Shown here piece by piece: positions 26,438-37,708 of a DNA stretch of 64,000 bases. How positions within the stretch are numbered: the first letter of the stretch is position 1; each line of letters starts with the position of its first letter. The DNA is from Edolisoma coerulescens (Eukaryota > Chordata > Aves > Passeriformes > Campephagidae). The notes under the pieces were generated by a model. That model had not been told where the DNA came from. It saw only the letters and a list, made by a program, of their open reading frames with translations, and searched no databases. The position numbers and the translations under genes are program-made. The DNA is taken from contig VWZW01004141.1 in NCBI GenBank assembly GCA_013397115.1, forward strand, positions 1,240,001-1,304,000. Reading direction: 5' to 3'.

Positions 26438-29400
26438 AGCAAAACAAAAAAAAAAGATAATATAAACAAAGTCCTCAGTAATTCAATTTTTGTGTTCACT
26501 ATGAAATATCCATTAGGACTCTACTGCTAGGAATTATCCCCATGCATTATTTGGAGAACAAAAAGAAGCCACAGCAAACTTAGGCCACCATCAAACAAAT
26601 TTGTAAACATAGCATTATGGGAAAGAAGGCCACATCAATAAATAAGAATTATCTACTCAGTTCTGGTAAGTAGCTCATGAGTTGGATGTGATGGTAAATA
26701 TGGTTACACAAAACACAGGCTACAAACTATACCCCTAATTAAGGTGTGAACTGCAGCATGAAGCATTTTCCCCACTACCATTATCTTTTCACGTTCTTAT
26801 ATCTGAATTACAGTAAATCTGCTCTAACTTTAAGGCTGGGATTTGTCAGCTCTCCAAGAGTGTCTGTCCAGTTCCCTCAGCCTTTAGGAAAGCAGCCTGT
26901 GTACCATTTCCCCTTAGATGTTCCACAGAAAAATAGGCATTTTTGTGAGCTCTTTGAGTCATAAACTCTGAATTCCTCATTCTTCTGGCAGTCTCCTTTT
27001 AACATCTTGACAGTTAAGACAACTATAATCTACCTTTCTTTTTCCCCTTTCCCCCACCTCCACTGTCTTGCACAAAACCACAAAAAAACCCCCTACACAA
27101 CACTGTTGTTAGAATTCCTTTTGATTCCCTAGTAATAATAAAAAATCCCTTTTAAACCTTCAGAAAAAAAACCCAGAAAATTTGAAAGGCTTTTCCCAAC
27201 CTCTAACTCCCTCTCTTTTTTTCTATTATAAGTAAGCTGATTATTATAAGGTTTTACACAGATATTTGTTAGTGTGTATGTGTTTCAAGTTGGAATACAT
27301 CTGAATAAAATCAGCAGCTTAGCAGAGCACAGCAGATGTGATGGGAGCAGTAAAGCTTTGGTAAAGCTTTGCTCACTTGAGTGGATCACTGAGTTTCTGA
27401 AACTTCTGACTTTTTCAAGTCTCAGCTGCCTGATACTTGAGGAACTTGGTTACTTGTGAAATAAGATAAAGAAAAAACAAAGATTTAGCTGAGCATATTC
27501 CATTTGCCCTCCATAGCACGAATACAGTCAGGAATAATAAAAAATTAAAATTTAGAAGAGATAGAATAAAGCTAAAATTCCAAGCAAAACCTCACCCTCC
27601 CAGGAGCAAGAGCTGTGATAGCCAAAATGTCATATCAGTCAAATATTACTGAAAATCTGATACTTAAGTATAAATTTGGAGTATGCTGACTTCAGATTTA
27701 TGGCAATGAGCGTTGAGTCTGGAAAACTCCCAAATGGCATTTCAAGTGATGGTAAGAGGACATAAGCTTTTTTCTCTCCCTTCTGCCACTCACAGCTGGG
27801 GAGTTCAAGAAGATTGCTCTTATTTGGTGAGATTCCTGTCACTCATGACAATCCCAGGTCATCCCACGGGAGCCACTCAGGTGTAAAACTATCAAAGGTA
27901 CACTGCACCTACACCAGAATTGCTCAGATTTGACTGTACCCTGGAATCTTTAAAAGCCTCTCTGACAGCTTTGCTTCCACATCATGTTGTATGTTCTTTT
28001 GTGATTAGAAGAAAATTTATATAGTCATCACATTTTCACAGTTCTCAAAAAATTTTGTGTTCTTTCCAGCTGTCTGGCTAAGACGCTGGCATGTATCAAA
28101 TCTGTAACAAATCCCTAGGGAGAAGGACAAAAATTTATAGCATGGGGAAAAAACAGCCTTAACTTTAACTCCTTTGCCTCTCAGATGAGAGGCTTTCAGA
28201 ACCAAAATCAAGATGTTTTAAAATAGATTCTGTCACGTTATCATTGATCTCAAGGGGATTTTTTTTCCAGGCTTTTGTATGGAAATACGTCTTATCTCAA
28301 GGGGAGATAACGGCAACAGGTCTATATACATTAGCTGTGCTTTTTCCAATGCAGAGAGCATTTTTCAAAAGGCTGCTCTGCCTCCTACTCAGAAGATAAC
28401 TGGTGCCTAACAGTTCTGGCTCTGGAGAGAGAGCAATGCACACGCAGGGCAAGAAGAGAAGGCACAAGGAACCTGTGTTTTCAAGACACAAATCTACACT
28501 TATTCTGTCACCACAAAGAGTCCTGATGTCATTATATTGCAGTAACTTTGAGCTGCTGATGTAATTTGTTATATTGCAAATATGTATTTACGTTATCTTG
28601 ACTTCCTTCTTAAGATCAGCTGCAATGTTTTGTGTTGCTCTTGCATTGTGAGTAGCTACAAACGCTGATGGGAACAGTTTGCTGAGAAGTAACTTTTTAC
28701 AAAGGACCTTAGAAGTTAAAAGTCTATGGCATCAAATGCACCAATGGTTAATTCATTTCATTTGAAAGGATAGAAAGAAGAACCATTCAGAAGTACTACA
28801 AACAGCTCTGCTCCTCCAAGCTTCACCTTGTTTACTTTCTCAAACTGAGTGCACAACCCGTGGCAATGCAGGTGTGTGCACACAGGGTAACAACCAGAGA
28901 TGAGGACAAATCCTGAGCACTTCAGTCTATCCTTAAGGACAATGGAGGTGCATCTGGCATCTAATTTCATCCCTCCAAAGGGTTAAAAGCATGTCACAAA
29001 ATCTGCTGCTGTATTCACAGGGGTGTCCTCTGTGTTTATAATGTCAGGAAGAAAGCCACTTTTATGACGTCCTGTTTTTCAAACTTCACTCACACCCTTG
29101 AGCCTATTTGGTCTCGAGAATGACTGCATCTCCGAGTGCCACTCCAACATTTCTTTCATTCAAAACCATCTATTCATCTGTACTCATAAACATGTCAATC
29201 TACTGGTTCAAAAAATCCAGCCAACCCTTCAAGAACAAAAAAACAACAACAAAACCCTTCTCCTTAATCCACCTCCCTCATTAGCTAGGATTAAAAACCT
29301 TAGTCAAAATGATTGGCCTTGTGCCCAGAAAAGCTATGAGATCAATAATCCAAACAGACTTAATGATCCTCTTAGAAAAGAATAACTTTTGTACTTCTCC

Positions 29401-32400
29401 TATGGAACGCTTTGACAAAGTGATGGGAAATACACAAGAAGTGTCACATCATCTGCATAAGTTAATTTATTTGTTATTTTGAAGTTGTACAGTTGGAGGA
29501 GGTCTTTGGGAAATAGGGGTTTTTTTTCTTCTTCTCTGTTACATGACATTTATTGTCTGCAAAGAGTAATATGAAAAATCACAAACTGTATCCGTGATTA
29601 GCCTGTAAGAGCCTAAGAAGTTTCATTAACCTTTCCAGTATCTCATTTCACTCATGAGCAGTTTAAAATTATTGTATTCCTATATAAGCTCAGTATTCAA
29701 TAAGACTCTTATTTAGGCAATTTAACTTGTTGGTATCCTTATTTTGACACTACTAATTACAGCTTCAAACTTTTAAAAAGTGCAACTTTTATTTTACAAA
29801 CTCAAGTGTTGGTGGGAAGAAAAAGAAAACCAAACTAAACCCTACTGCATAGTTCTCTATCAGCACAAGGTGGTGTTATAAAAAGTCAGTGCATTTGACC
29901 AAAGCAGGGTTTAAACTCCACAGGGAGTGCTTTTCTTGTGGACAGAAGGAAAATGTCTTGGAGTAAAGACTGGCAGATACTCAGCAGAGCATGGATGTTG
30001 CATGTGAGGGTGCTAGAAAATGGTCAGGCTGGGCTGACTGCAGCTATGTGGGAATTAGCTGTTATCAGTACTCCTTATCCATCCTCTGCACTTCCTGGAA
30101 GAAAGCAGGCACATCTCTGTAGCCCAATTCATGCCTTGTATTACGAGGGGGAATAAATCACCTTTGAATGGCCCGTGAGACACTACACAACCAGTTTGAG
30201 TTTAAAATTATAGTAGCTAATTTTGGCAAGATTAACTGATGCTGAAGACAACTCACCAAAATTACAGCAAAGAGTGACGTGATGCCAGTGGTTTCAGCAA
30301 GCTCACCCATTTGCTCTTGCTCAGAAATGCTGCTTGCACAGACACAGGTAATGCCACCTGCCCCAGGGTGGCACACGGGGAATCCTGCATGGAAGCTGAA
30401 ATGCCCTGTGATTTTAGGGCTCCTCTTCTCTGCTCAATGAGTGCAAAAGGGAACAGCTATGCAGACCTTCCTCCAGCACAGCCCCCAGGAAAACCACTGG
30501 GATCAGGTGCCTCATTTCACACAGGGCTACTCAGCAATGCCAGGGCAGGAGGTAAGGACTGAGCTCTCGGTGGAGCAGGAACATCAGCTCCCTTTAAAGC
30601 TGGAATAGGTCCCTCAGAGCTTGCTAGGGAAGGAAAGGAGAGCCTATAGGGACAGATGCAAGCGGAAAGATTGGGGCATTACATGGTGAGGGCTTGGGAA
30701 GCAGATAATAGAGGTGAGGTAGGGGCTGAGCAAATGCTGGAGCCCAAAAGGGTAAAATCTGATGGAAGACAGACTGCAGAAAGGAGAACCACCACTGGGC
30801 ATGTGGGGTGGCTCTGCAGCAGGACTGAGAACACAAAGAACACATTTTCCAAAAAGTGACATTTTTTCTGTGGGGAGAAAAAGGGAAGTATGTCGATAAA
30901 CTTTATCTAATGCTTATCCAGAAAGGTCTCTTAAAAAAAAAAAAAAAGTCTTCATGCTTTGGAAGTCTAGGGCTCCTCATTTTCACTAGAAATAACTGCA
31001 CAGTTTTAACAGGGCTTCAGTCTGCACTGTTACTGTTTCTGTAAAGGTCATTAAGTTGACTTTCGCAAAAGAAAACTTATGAAGAAAGAAAACTATTTGC
31101 ACCCCATATTCCTGAGGGGAAAAAAAAAAAAAACCAACAACTTTGCTAACCTGGTTACATAATTTTCACAGTTCAACTTTTCAAACTGCGAAAGAAATTT
31201 TTTTTCAGACTCATTATCAAGCCACTACTCAGGCAAGCAGCTCTCCCCTAACAAGCAGCAGCTTCCAGGGCAGCACAGCTGAAGAAATGTGGAGACCTTC
31301 TATACAGCAGCTGCCGACACACTTTCCCTGTTAAACAAATCTCTTTAAGTGTAACTGAAAAAATCTTCTCTTTCACCTAGACACTCTATGAAAAGAATTG
31401 CTTAATAGATGTCAGCTGAAGGGTATAAAAACAAACCTAAAATGTCTACAGCAATAATAACTTTTTAAGCTGGTACTGGCGATGCAAAATAAAATCTAGT
31501 CATTAAATAAATTCCACTAGGAAAGCTAAGGAAATGTAAAGCAACAGAAACCTCTGTAAAGTAGGGCTGTGCTACCAAAGCAAGCATCAAAGCACTGAGA
31601 CTGAAGCAGTAAAACCAAACAACATAAAGTTACTAAAAGAATCAATTCCCTATCTCTGTTGTTTGCAAACACTAGAGCACTGAAATAATTTCTGTTGGAA
31701 AAATTACCTTTTTTTCTGAGGGAAAAAAACCCTTTGTAATTGGTTCTGGCTCACTGGAGAATAATAAATAATAATATCCTAGCTGCTGCCAGATGTAACA
31801 TGGTACTTGTTCTGCAGGCAATACTAAAATCATACCTGGAAAGAGTTAATAACTTTACTTTAAAATAATACTTATACTTTTCTCAGTGTTTCAGTAATAA
31901 ATGCTTTTAATTACCCAGGGGAAGGGGCCATAATAAGACAATCAGTACTGGAAGCTTTCAAGCAAGTACCTTGCTCAAAGACGGATGCTATTCCAGTCAA
32001 ATGTTCCCAGTTCAACTAAAGTGATACCATTTCACCTCCTTCTTGATGTGAGACCATTTTGAAGACTGATTCTTCAGGAGTTCATTGCAGCACTCCAATT
32101 TTAAACCTGATCTAATGAACAGCCATAGATGCTATGGACTCTAAACATAAAGAATTGACATGTTAGCATATTAATGTACTCAGATGTCACATAAATCATT
32201 AGAAGACGTTTTACTGAGTGACTCAGATATCTGGCAATACACATGCAAAGCCTCTTTAGCTCTTAAATAAAAAGCAACTTCCTCTTGGCAAAGTCCTGAT
32301 TAGAACAACATTGATTGTAGTTATTTATAGCTTAAATGCTATTGCTGAAAATTTCCCTAAGTTGTAGATACTGTATTATTAACTATAGTAAAGCTCTGAA

Positions 32401-33029
32401 AATCAGTCAGCAGAGGCCACTTCAATCTCTGCATGATAATAAAGGATTATTATGTGCAGTAACCTATTTATGAAAAGGAAACAGTGTGCTTCTTTCAGAC
32501 CCCATCAATTGCTTTAATAAGGAATTGAAAAGCCTGGCCTACTTTATATGCAGATCACCATCCCAGTTGCATAAGGATTTAGAATAGACAAAACAAAACT
32601 GTTTTTGTTGTAAATAAGGGCTGTTTGTTTAAATTGCACAATAATGTTTGCATCTAAAAATTATTTAGAAGTTAATAAGGCTTAATAAAGTTTGACTGTA
32701 TACTTGTTAATAAAAATGGCTTCAATATTCTCCATGAAGGAAAAGCAAATTGAAGGTGATAACATAAAGCTTGAAGCAAAACAGGCCTGAGTGAATGGGA
32801 AAGGAGAAGACTCACTGCATTTGTTCACTGACGGGCTTAAGAAAACCAGTGTTGAGAATGGAATTCAGTTAACTTAAAACATTTTATAAAATTTAAGACA
32901 GTGAACTTAATGGTCGTTTTCTCTAACAGATTAGAATTATTGCAGTATTACTTCTGCTTTAGGAACAGAAAGCACAGACACAGACATAATTCAGGCTACC
33001 AAAAGTTAGTGTGATGCACATACTGATTT
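26438..33029. other. Intergenic, no gene recognised
   Basis: AT-rich noncoding DNA. A small GATA-core hairpin lies at 28292-28310. A GTGTAAAA ... TACACCAGAATTGCTCAG pair at about 27873-27935 resembles an old palindromic amniote repeat. Poly-A runs lie near 30932-30947 and 31121-31132. A GC-richer patch (30300-30860) has only short random-looking frames. Confidence 0.5.
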
Positions 33030-33120
33030 CAGCTACCTTGGTTTGGAGGACTCCAGAGTCCTGGGTTCAAATTTTACCTTTGGCATTGGTTCATTTGTCT
33101 GTATGTTAATAAATTTAATG
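33030..33120 (+). mobile_element. MIR-like SINE head relic
   Basis: GGAGGACTCCAGAGTCCTGG followed by GTTCAAATTTTACC resembles the tRNA-derived head of amniote MIR-type SINEs (A/B-box region, consensus CTGGGTTCAAATCCC). The following GGCATTGGTTCATTTG fits the next block of the SINE. It is not an intact tRNA: no full cloverleaf and no matched acceptor stem were seen. Confidence 0.5.
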
Positions 33121-33397
33121 AGGTGAGGGATGACCCCTGCTGGTGTCCCTGCTTATGAAAAAAATATGTATCTGGCAGGAAGAGGACATGTTCATTTCAG
33201 TCTGAAAAGTTACAAATATAAACTCTGTCACAAAGTGTATAAAAATACCTAATCCAACACATAAAATATTATGAGTAATATTCTGTTAAGTATGAAAATA
33301 ATCTTAAGCCATTGAACATTACTGTGTTAGAGCTGCAATGCAATGTATTAAGGAGGACATTAATTGTTCAGTTCACTATGACATTGTGTTAAACATC
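33121..33397. other. AT-rich spacer next to the SLITRK2 3' end
   Basis: No coding signal. It could still be 3'UTR of SLITRK2 if the transcript ends further left than the AATAAA complement at 33398. Confidence 0.4.
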
Positions 33398-34229
33398 TTT
33401 TATTAATGAGCTGTTATTCCCGGCTGAGGCATTTGATAACCTCTAGTCCATTGCTAAATCCTCTCAGCTGATTTCAGTGAATCACTCTAAACAAACCTAG
33501 AGGGAAAAAATACCCCAATAATTTACATTTGAGTCTGTAAGGTCCTAGAACTAGAGTCATTTAAAGAAGGGCAGCTTTCCTATAAACCAAACCTTCTGAT
33601 TTAATGCAGCTGACATATAGATCTATTTTACAATTTTTTTTTTAATTTCAAAAATACAACACATTAAAATAGGTTCAATTTATCAAAGCTAAGAGCAACA
33701 ATTAAGTAATAATGTACTTAAAGTGCAAAGGCACTTTAACACAAAAAAGTGACGCCCAGTGGCTATAGTTGGTAATTGAAACAGCAGTACTGTATATTAT
33801 TATTTACAAAAGAAAGTCATAGTCCAGGAAAAAAGATCTTTGGAGATCTTCTACATAATACATTAAGTTTCCACTTTGAAATGAAAAGAAAAAAAAAACC
33901 AACAGAAAACCCAAAGACCCCCTTCCTCATTTCCTTCGAAATCAAAAAGAATTATGCAAGATCTATTACAGAAAGATACATTTGCAATGACAGTTCCTAG
34001 AGAAGGGTCAAAAGGAGAGAGATATAGAAATAACTTAAAGGGAACGTTGCAAAAGCAACACCACCTCCCTGCTACGCTGCAAGGGTTCCTTTTCTCTCTC
34101 ACTCCCTCTCTCATTTAAAAAAGTGGAAATGTTGGGAATGCGACAGATGACATCAGTACTGAGTTCAGACTCAAAGAAATGTGATGCTGAGCTCAATTAA
34201 AAAATTTCCTTTGTCTCCCACCTCCCCCC
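33398..34229 (-). other. SLITRK2: Probable SLITRK2 3'UTR with candidate poly(A) signal
   Basis: This is noncoding AT-rich DNA directly after the SLITRK2 stop. Read on the minus strand it has a GA-rich tract (complement of 34091-34115). It also carries ATTAAA hexamers (complements of 33641-33646 and 33600-33605) and an AATAAA (complement of 33398-33403). The last would give a 3'UTR of about 0.83 kb. The true end cannot be set from sequence alone and may lie further left, since more AATAAA complements occur near 29.5 kb. Open frames in this stretch are short and look random. Confidence 0.35.
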
Positions 34230-36800
34230 TCACAGCTGACTGATTGCAGTTTGTTTTTCCAGAACTTCGAGGTAGTCTGGTTCTGTTTGTAGCTTTCCTT
34301 GGAGTAAAGGATGCTCAGGTTTAGACTGTTCTGCAAAATATTTCCTGGGAGTTCCATATAAAACAGTTTTATTTATCCTGTCCTGGTTTTGGCGTCTGGA
34401 TTCATATGAAGGGGCAAACTGCCTTTTGGGTAAGGTACAAAAGTTATAATGAACTAATCCTCCGGTGGGGAGTTCCTTGACCCTTTCTGCAATATTTTGA
34501 TACAACAGCTCTGGTTCCCTTGGCGATGACTGCTTTTCCAGTAATTCAGCTGCACTGATGGTAAATGCAAGACTGGTGGGGTCTTCTTTTTTGTGGTCAA
34601 GACTGGTATAGCTAAACTCATGGAGATTCCTGTAATAGGCAACCGGATCCCCTTCCTTTTGCATGTAGATTGGGTTTTGGCACATCTGTCCAACAGGAGG
34701 GGGAATGTAGTTATAAACATGTCCTTCAGTTTTATCGTGGGTCTCAGTGTTGTAAGACCCATACTGGAGCTGAAATGAACTTATATCTACGTTGTTGGCG
34801 CTGCTGGGCATGCTCTGCACCCCCTTCCGGCGCTTAAGGACGAAGACAAACAGACCTGCCCCAAAACAAACAGACAAAATAAACACAACCAGCAAGCCTA
34901 AAATTAGGACTGACAGCGGAACTTCAGTGTGTAATTCTGGGTAGGAGCTGGGTGAGACACCGAGATGAGGGGTATCTGTGTTCTGGTTCATGGAGAGGAC
35001 AGAAGAATCTGACAAGTTGGGGTTCTCTGGGCAGATGGCTTCTTTGCTCAGGAATTTCAGATGCTCTCCAGAGTGCTTGGTGGGAGACTCGCATATTACT
35101 TCATTGATAACCACAGGGGGATTTGACTGCTGGTTGTTCTGGTCAGTGACTTTCTCTATCCAGTTCCTCAGCCCCAGGATGTCACATGTGCAGTCCCAAG
35201 GGTTCTCTTGGAGGTCTATCTGAATTAGAGCTGAGAGCTGGTCCAAGACTCCTCTCACAGGCAGGTGGGAGAAATGGTTGTTTCTAAGGTTGAGCCTGGT
35301 GAGGGAAGTGCCGCCAAAGACATTGTCAGGCAAGGATCTGAGCAGGTTGTTATTGAGAAACAACAGATGAAGATTACTCAGAGCATCAAATGTGCGTGGC
35401 AGGATCTCCTTAATGACATTGTACTCTAGGTAGAGATATTGCAGGCTGTGCAGCCCTTCGAACATGGATCGGTACAGAACCTCAAGGTAGTTGCCATTAA
35501 GATAAAGTCTGCGTAAACTTGTGAGGTTTGTAAAGGCACCTTCTTGTATCACTGCAATTCTGTTATTTCCTAGATGTAGCAAATCCAGAGAGCTGTACTC
35601 TGTGAGATCGGTTCTATAAATGACTTGCAGATAGTTACTGGTAAGGTAAAGTTTCTTTGGACTGGTTGGCCTGGGGTGGAGATCGGAGATGTTACTTATC
35701 TTTTTCTCCTGGCAGTTAACATTTAGGCCATTGTCTGAGCTCTGGGAAGTACAGATGCAGCCAGCTGGGCAGGTGATGGGCACAGGAGACTTCGTCTGGT
35801 AAACCATGATAGGTCCGAATATTTGTCTGTCTTTTGACACGGAAACACGGGGGGTGGGGCGGTTCCTAGTTTTGGGTGGCCGGCTGGCTTTTGGGGCCCT
35901 GGTGGGATTGATGGCAGAGTTGGCTGTGGGCGACAGCCTCGAGATGTGTGGGTCTGAGAGGACAGGGTGTTTTTCCCTCTGGTTTGAATCACTGGAGCTT
36001 TTCCTAGGGCAGAGATCTTGCCTGGTGAGCTGGGTCACATCTTTTCCATGAAGCCTGAAGGGGGTTTCACAGACTATCTCACCCACAAACACGGTGATGG
36101 TGTCTAGCCAGGCCTTGAGTGGCAGCAAATCGCAGGTGCAGTTCCAAGGGTTTTCCTCCAGCTGGATTTCCATGATGCCTCCAATGTGCTCCAGCACACC
36201 AGCAAAAGGCATCATCTTCAGCCGGTTCCCCCGCAGGTCCAGGTGAGTGAGGAGCACAAAGCGGAAGACATTGCTGGGCAGGGACAGCAGGAGGTTGTCA
36301 TTGAGAATCAGCACCTTGAGCTTGTTCAGCTTGCTGAATGCCCCTGCTTCAATGGCACTGATGTAATTGTAATCAGCCTGCAGGTACTCCAGACTCTCCA
36401 AGCCCAGGAAGGTGTCTTCCTTCAGCACTTCCAGCTTGTTGTTGTTGAGGTGCAGCCTCTTGAGGGTGCGGAGGCCGCTGAAGGCCCCCGTGCGGATCTC
36501 CTGCATGTCGTTGTTGCCCAGGTGTAGGGTCACGGCATTGGAATAGTTGACAAACTCATTGGGGAACAGGCGGGTCAGTGCGTTCCCATTGAGAAACAGC
36601 TGGTAGATCTTGGACGGGGGCGGCAGGAGGAGGCTGACGGTTGTAAATCCCTTGTTTTCACAATTAATGTTCAGCACGTTCTCCTTCTCCTCACAAGGGC
36701 AGCGGCTCTTGCTGCAAATGTCTTTGGCAGGTTTGCGACTCTCTGTCCACGAGATCCCAGCCACTGTTAACAAACTGAGCAACCAAACACCCTTCAGCAT
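34230..36800 (-). CDS. SLITRK2: SLIT and NTRK-like protein 2 (neuronal LRR membrane protein)
   Basis: A complete 856-residue single-exon coding region, stop TGA at 34230-34232. The start is placed at the ATG whose complement is 36798-36800 because it opens a signal peptide (residues 1 to about 20), has A at -3, and begins as SLITRK2 does. The frame stays open upstream only through Ns. Domains: LRRNT1 (Cys29, 34, 36, 47); LRRs about 63-210; LRRCT1 (Cys221, 223, 244, 264); a basic, proline-rich linker about 265-343; LRRNT2 (Cys344, 348, 350, 363); LRRs about 381-525; LRRCT2 (Cys537, 539, 570, 590); a transmembrane helix about 627-655 followed by KRRK; and a cytoplasmic tail ending with PDYLEVLE (Tyr843), which resembles the Trk C-terminal phosphotyrosine site. 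The family acts at the neuronal surface, binding presynaptic receptor tyrosine phosphatases and regulating synapses and neurites. SLITRK2 is chosen over paralogues because recalled human SLITRK2 (about 845 residues) agrees nearly end to end. Small insertions occur in LRRNT1 and LRRCT2. No frameshift is seen. Confidence 0.96.
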   Translation of the reverse strand: MLKGVWLLSLLTVAGISWTESRKPAKDICSKSRCPCEEKENVLNINCENKGFTTVSLLLPPPSKIYQLFLNGNALTRLFPNEFVNYSNAVTLHLGNNDMQEIRTGAFSGLRTLKRLHLNNNKLEVLKEDTFLGLESLEYLQADYNYISAIEAGAFSKLNKLKVLILNDNLLLSLPSNVFRFVLLTHLDLRGNRLKMMPFAGVLEHIGGIMEIQLEENPWNCTCDLLPLKAWLDTITVFVGEIVCETPFRLHGKDVTQLTRQDLCPRKSSSDSNQREKHPVLSDPHISRLSPTANSAINPTRAPKASRPPKTRNRPTPRVSVSKDRQIFGPIMVYQTKSPVPITCPAGCICTSQSSDNGLNVNCQEKKISNISDLHPRPTSPKKLYLTSNYLQVIYRTDLTEYSSLDLLHLGNNRIAVIQEGAFTNLTSLRRLYLNGNYLEVLYRSMFEGLHSLQYLYLEYNVIKEILPRTFDALSNLHLLFLNNNLLRSLPDNVFGGTSLTRLNLRNNHFSHLPVRGVLDQLSALIQIDLQENPWDCTCDILGLRNWIEKVTDQNNQQSNPPVVINEVICESPTKHSGEHLKFLSKEAICPENPNLSDSSVLSMNQNTDTPHLGVSPSSYPELHTEVPLSVLILGLLVVFILSVCFGAGLFVFVLKRRKGVQSMPSSANNVDISSFQLQYGSYNTETHDKTEGHVYNYIPPPVGQMCQNPIYMQKEGDPVAYYRNLHEFSYTSLDHKKEDPTSLAFTISAAELLEKQSSPREPELLYQNIAERVKELPTGGLVHYNFCTLPKRQFAPSYESRRQNQDRINKTVLYGTPRKYFAEQSKPEHPLLQGKLQTEPDYLEVLEKQTAISQL

Positions 36801-36831
36801 CTTTATGCGCCGTCGATCGCCGCTTTGGTAC

Positions 36832-37457
36832 CTACAGTCAAACCTTTTGAGACAGGTAAGGAGAGAAAGAAGAAATCCCCAGTGAAAACCGCCGGGAGCA
36901 GAGGCTGTGCGGGGAGAGCGAAAGCAGGTCGGAAGGCTGCGGGGGAAGGGGAGCTGCAAGGCAGCGACTTCCAAACTCCTCTGGAATCCCCCCCTCCTCC
37001 TCCCTTCTTTTCCTCTCGGAAAGCGCCTGCGGAGCTGCTGCGGGGGAAGCCCCNNNNNNNNNNNNNNNNNNNNNNNNNNNNNNNNNNNNNNNNNNNNNNN
37101 NNNNNNNNNNNNNNNNNNNNNNNNNNNNNNNNNNNNNNNNNNNNNNNNNNNNNNNNNNNNNNNNNNNNNNNNNNNNNNNNNNNNNNNNNNNNNNNNNNNN
37201 NNNNNNNNNNNNNNNNNNNNNNNNNNNNNNNNNNNNNNNNNNNNNNNNNNNNNNNNNNNNNNNNNNNNNNNNNNNNNNNNNNNNNNNNNNNNNNNNNNNN
37301 NNNNNNNNNNNNNNNNNNNNNNNNNNNNNNNNNNNNNNNNNNNNNNNNNNNNNNNNNNNNNNNNNNNNNNNNNNNNNCGGGAGCGCTCTGACAGCACCTG
37401 CAGGACAGCGCGGGCACTCGGAGCCGGGAAGGGGAATAAGGTAACAAGCGGATTTAC
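36832..37457 (-). other. SLITRK2: Putative 5'UTR intron of SLITRK2 (contains the assembly gap)
   Basis: On the minus strand a donor CAG|GTAAAT occurs with its last exon base at 37458. An acceptor with a pyrimidine-rich tract ending CTGTAG has its first exon base at 36831. Splicing would remove about 626 bases, including all the Ns, and leave 31 bases of leader before the ATG. SLITRK genes keep the whole coding region in one exon, and SLITRK2 is known to have noncoding 5' exons, which fits. The sites are read from consensus only; an unspliced leader or other sites remain possible. Confidence 0.42.
37054..37377. other. Assembly gap (324 Ns)
   Basis: An uninterrupted run of N. Both flanks are GC-rich, CpG-dense and purine/pyrimidine-skewed, which is the kind of avian sequence short reads often miss. 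The length is not a round placeholder, so it may be an estimate. Open frames that cross it on either strand are artefacts of translating Ns. Confidence 0.99.
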
Positions 37458-37560
37458 CTGGGTCCGGAGAATTTTTGTCCCCGAGTCCCTAAATCCGTGC
37501 CCTCAAAATCGAGAGCAAGTCAAGCAGCTTCTTCGGCACAAGCCAGCCGGCAGGCGCGCA

Positions 37561-37645
37561 CGCACCGCACACACACGCACCGCACACACACGCTCCGCAC
37601 ACACACGCACCGCACACACACGCTCCGCACACGCTCCGCACACCC
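37561..37645. repeat. CpG-containing 15-bp tandem array near the SLITRK2 promoter
   Basis: Units of 15 bases, CGCACCGCACACACA or CGCTCCGCACACACA, run at 37561, 37576, 37591, 37606 and 37621. They then decay into shorter CGCTCCGCACA units to about 37645. The tract alternates purine and pyrimidine over long stretches. Its periodic translations (Thr-His-Arg repeats in one frame, Cys-Val-Arg in another) are by-products, not proteins. Confidence 0.9.
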
Positions 37646-37708
37646 GCACACCTCACAGACACATGCACAGCCCGCGCACATCCTCCGCACACGCCGCACA
37701 GACGCGCT

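Noticed and set aside
33030..33090. tRNA-like B box (GGTTCAAAT)
   Set aside because: No full cloverleaf could be folded. The context matches the head of a MIR-type SINE.
36855..36856. Plus-strand CAG|GTAAGG donor just upstream of SLITRK2
   Set aside because: No supporting plus-strand exon or promoter structure. It lies in pyrimidine/purine-skewed sequence of the putative intron.
36801..37397. An in-frame extension of SLITRK2 upstream of the chosen ATG (199 extra residues)
   Set aside because: It runs through the N gap, which is translated as unknown residues, and lacks similarity to the family. The chosen ATG begins a normal signal peptide.
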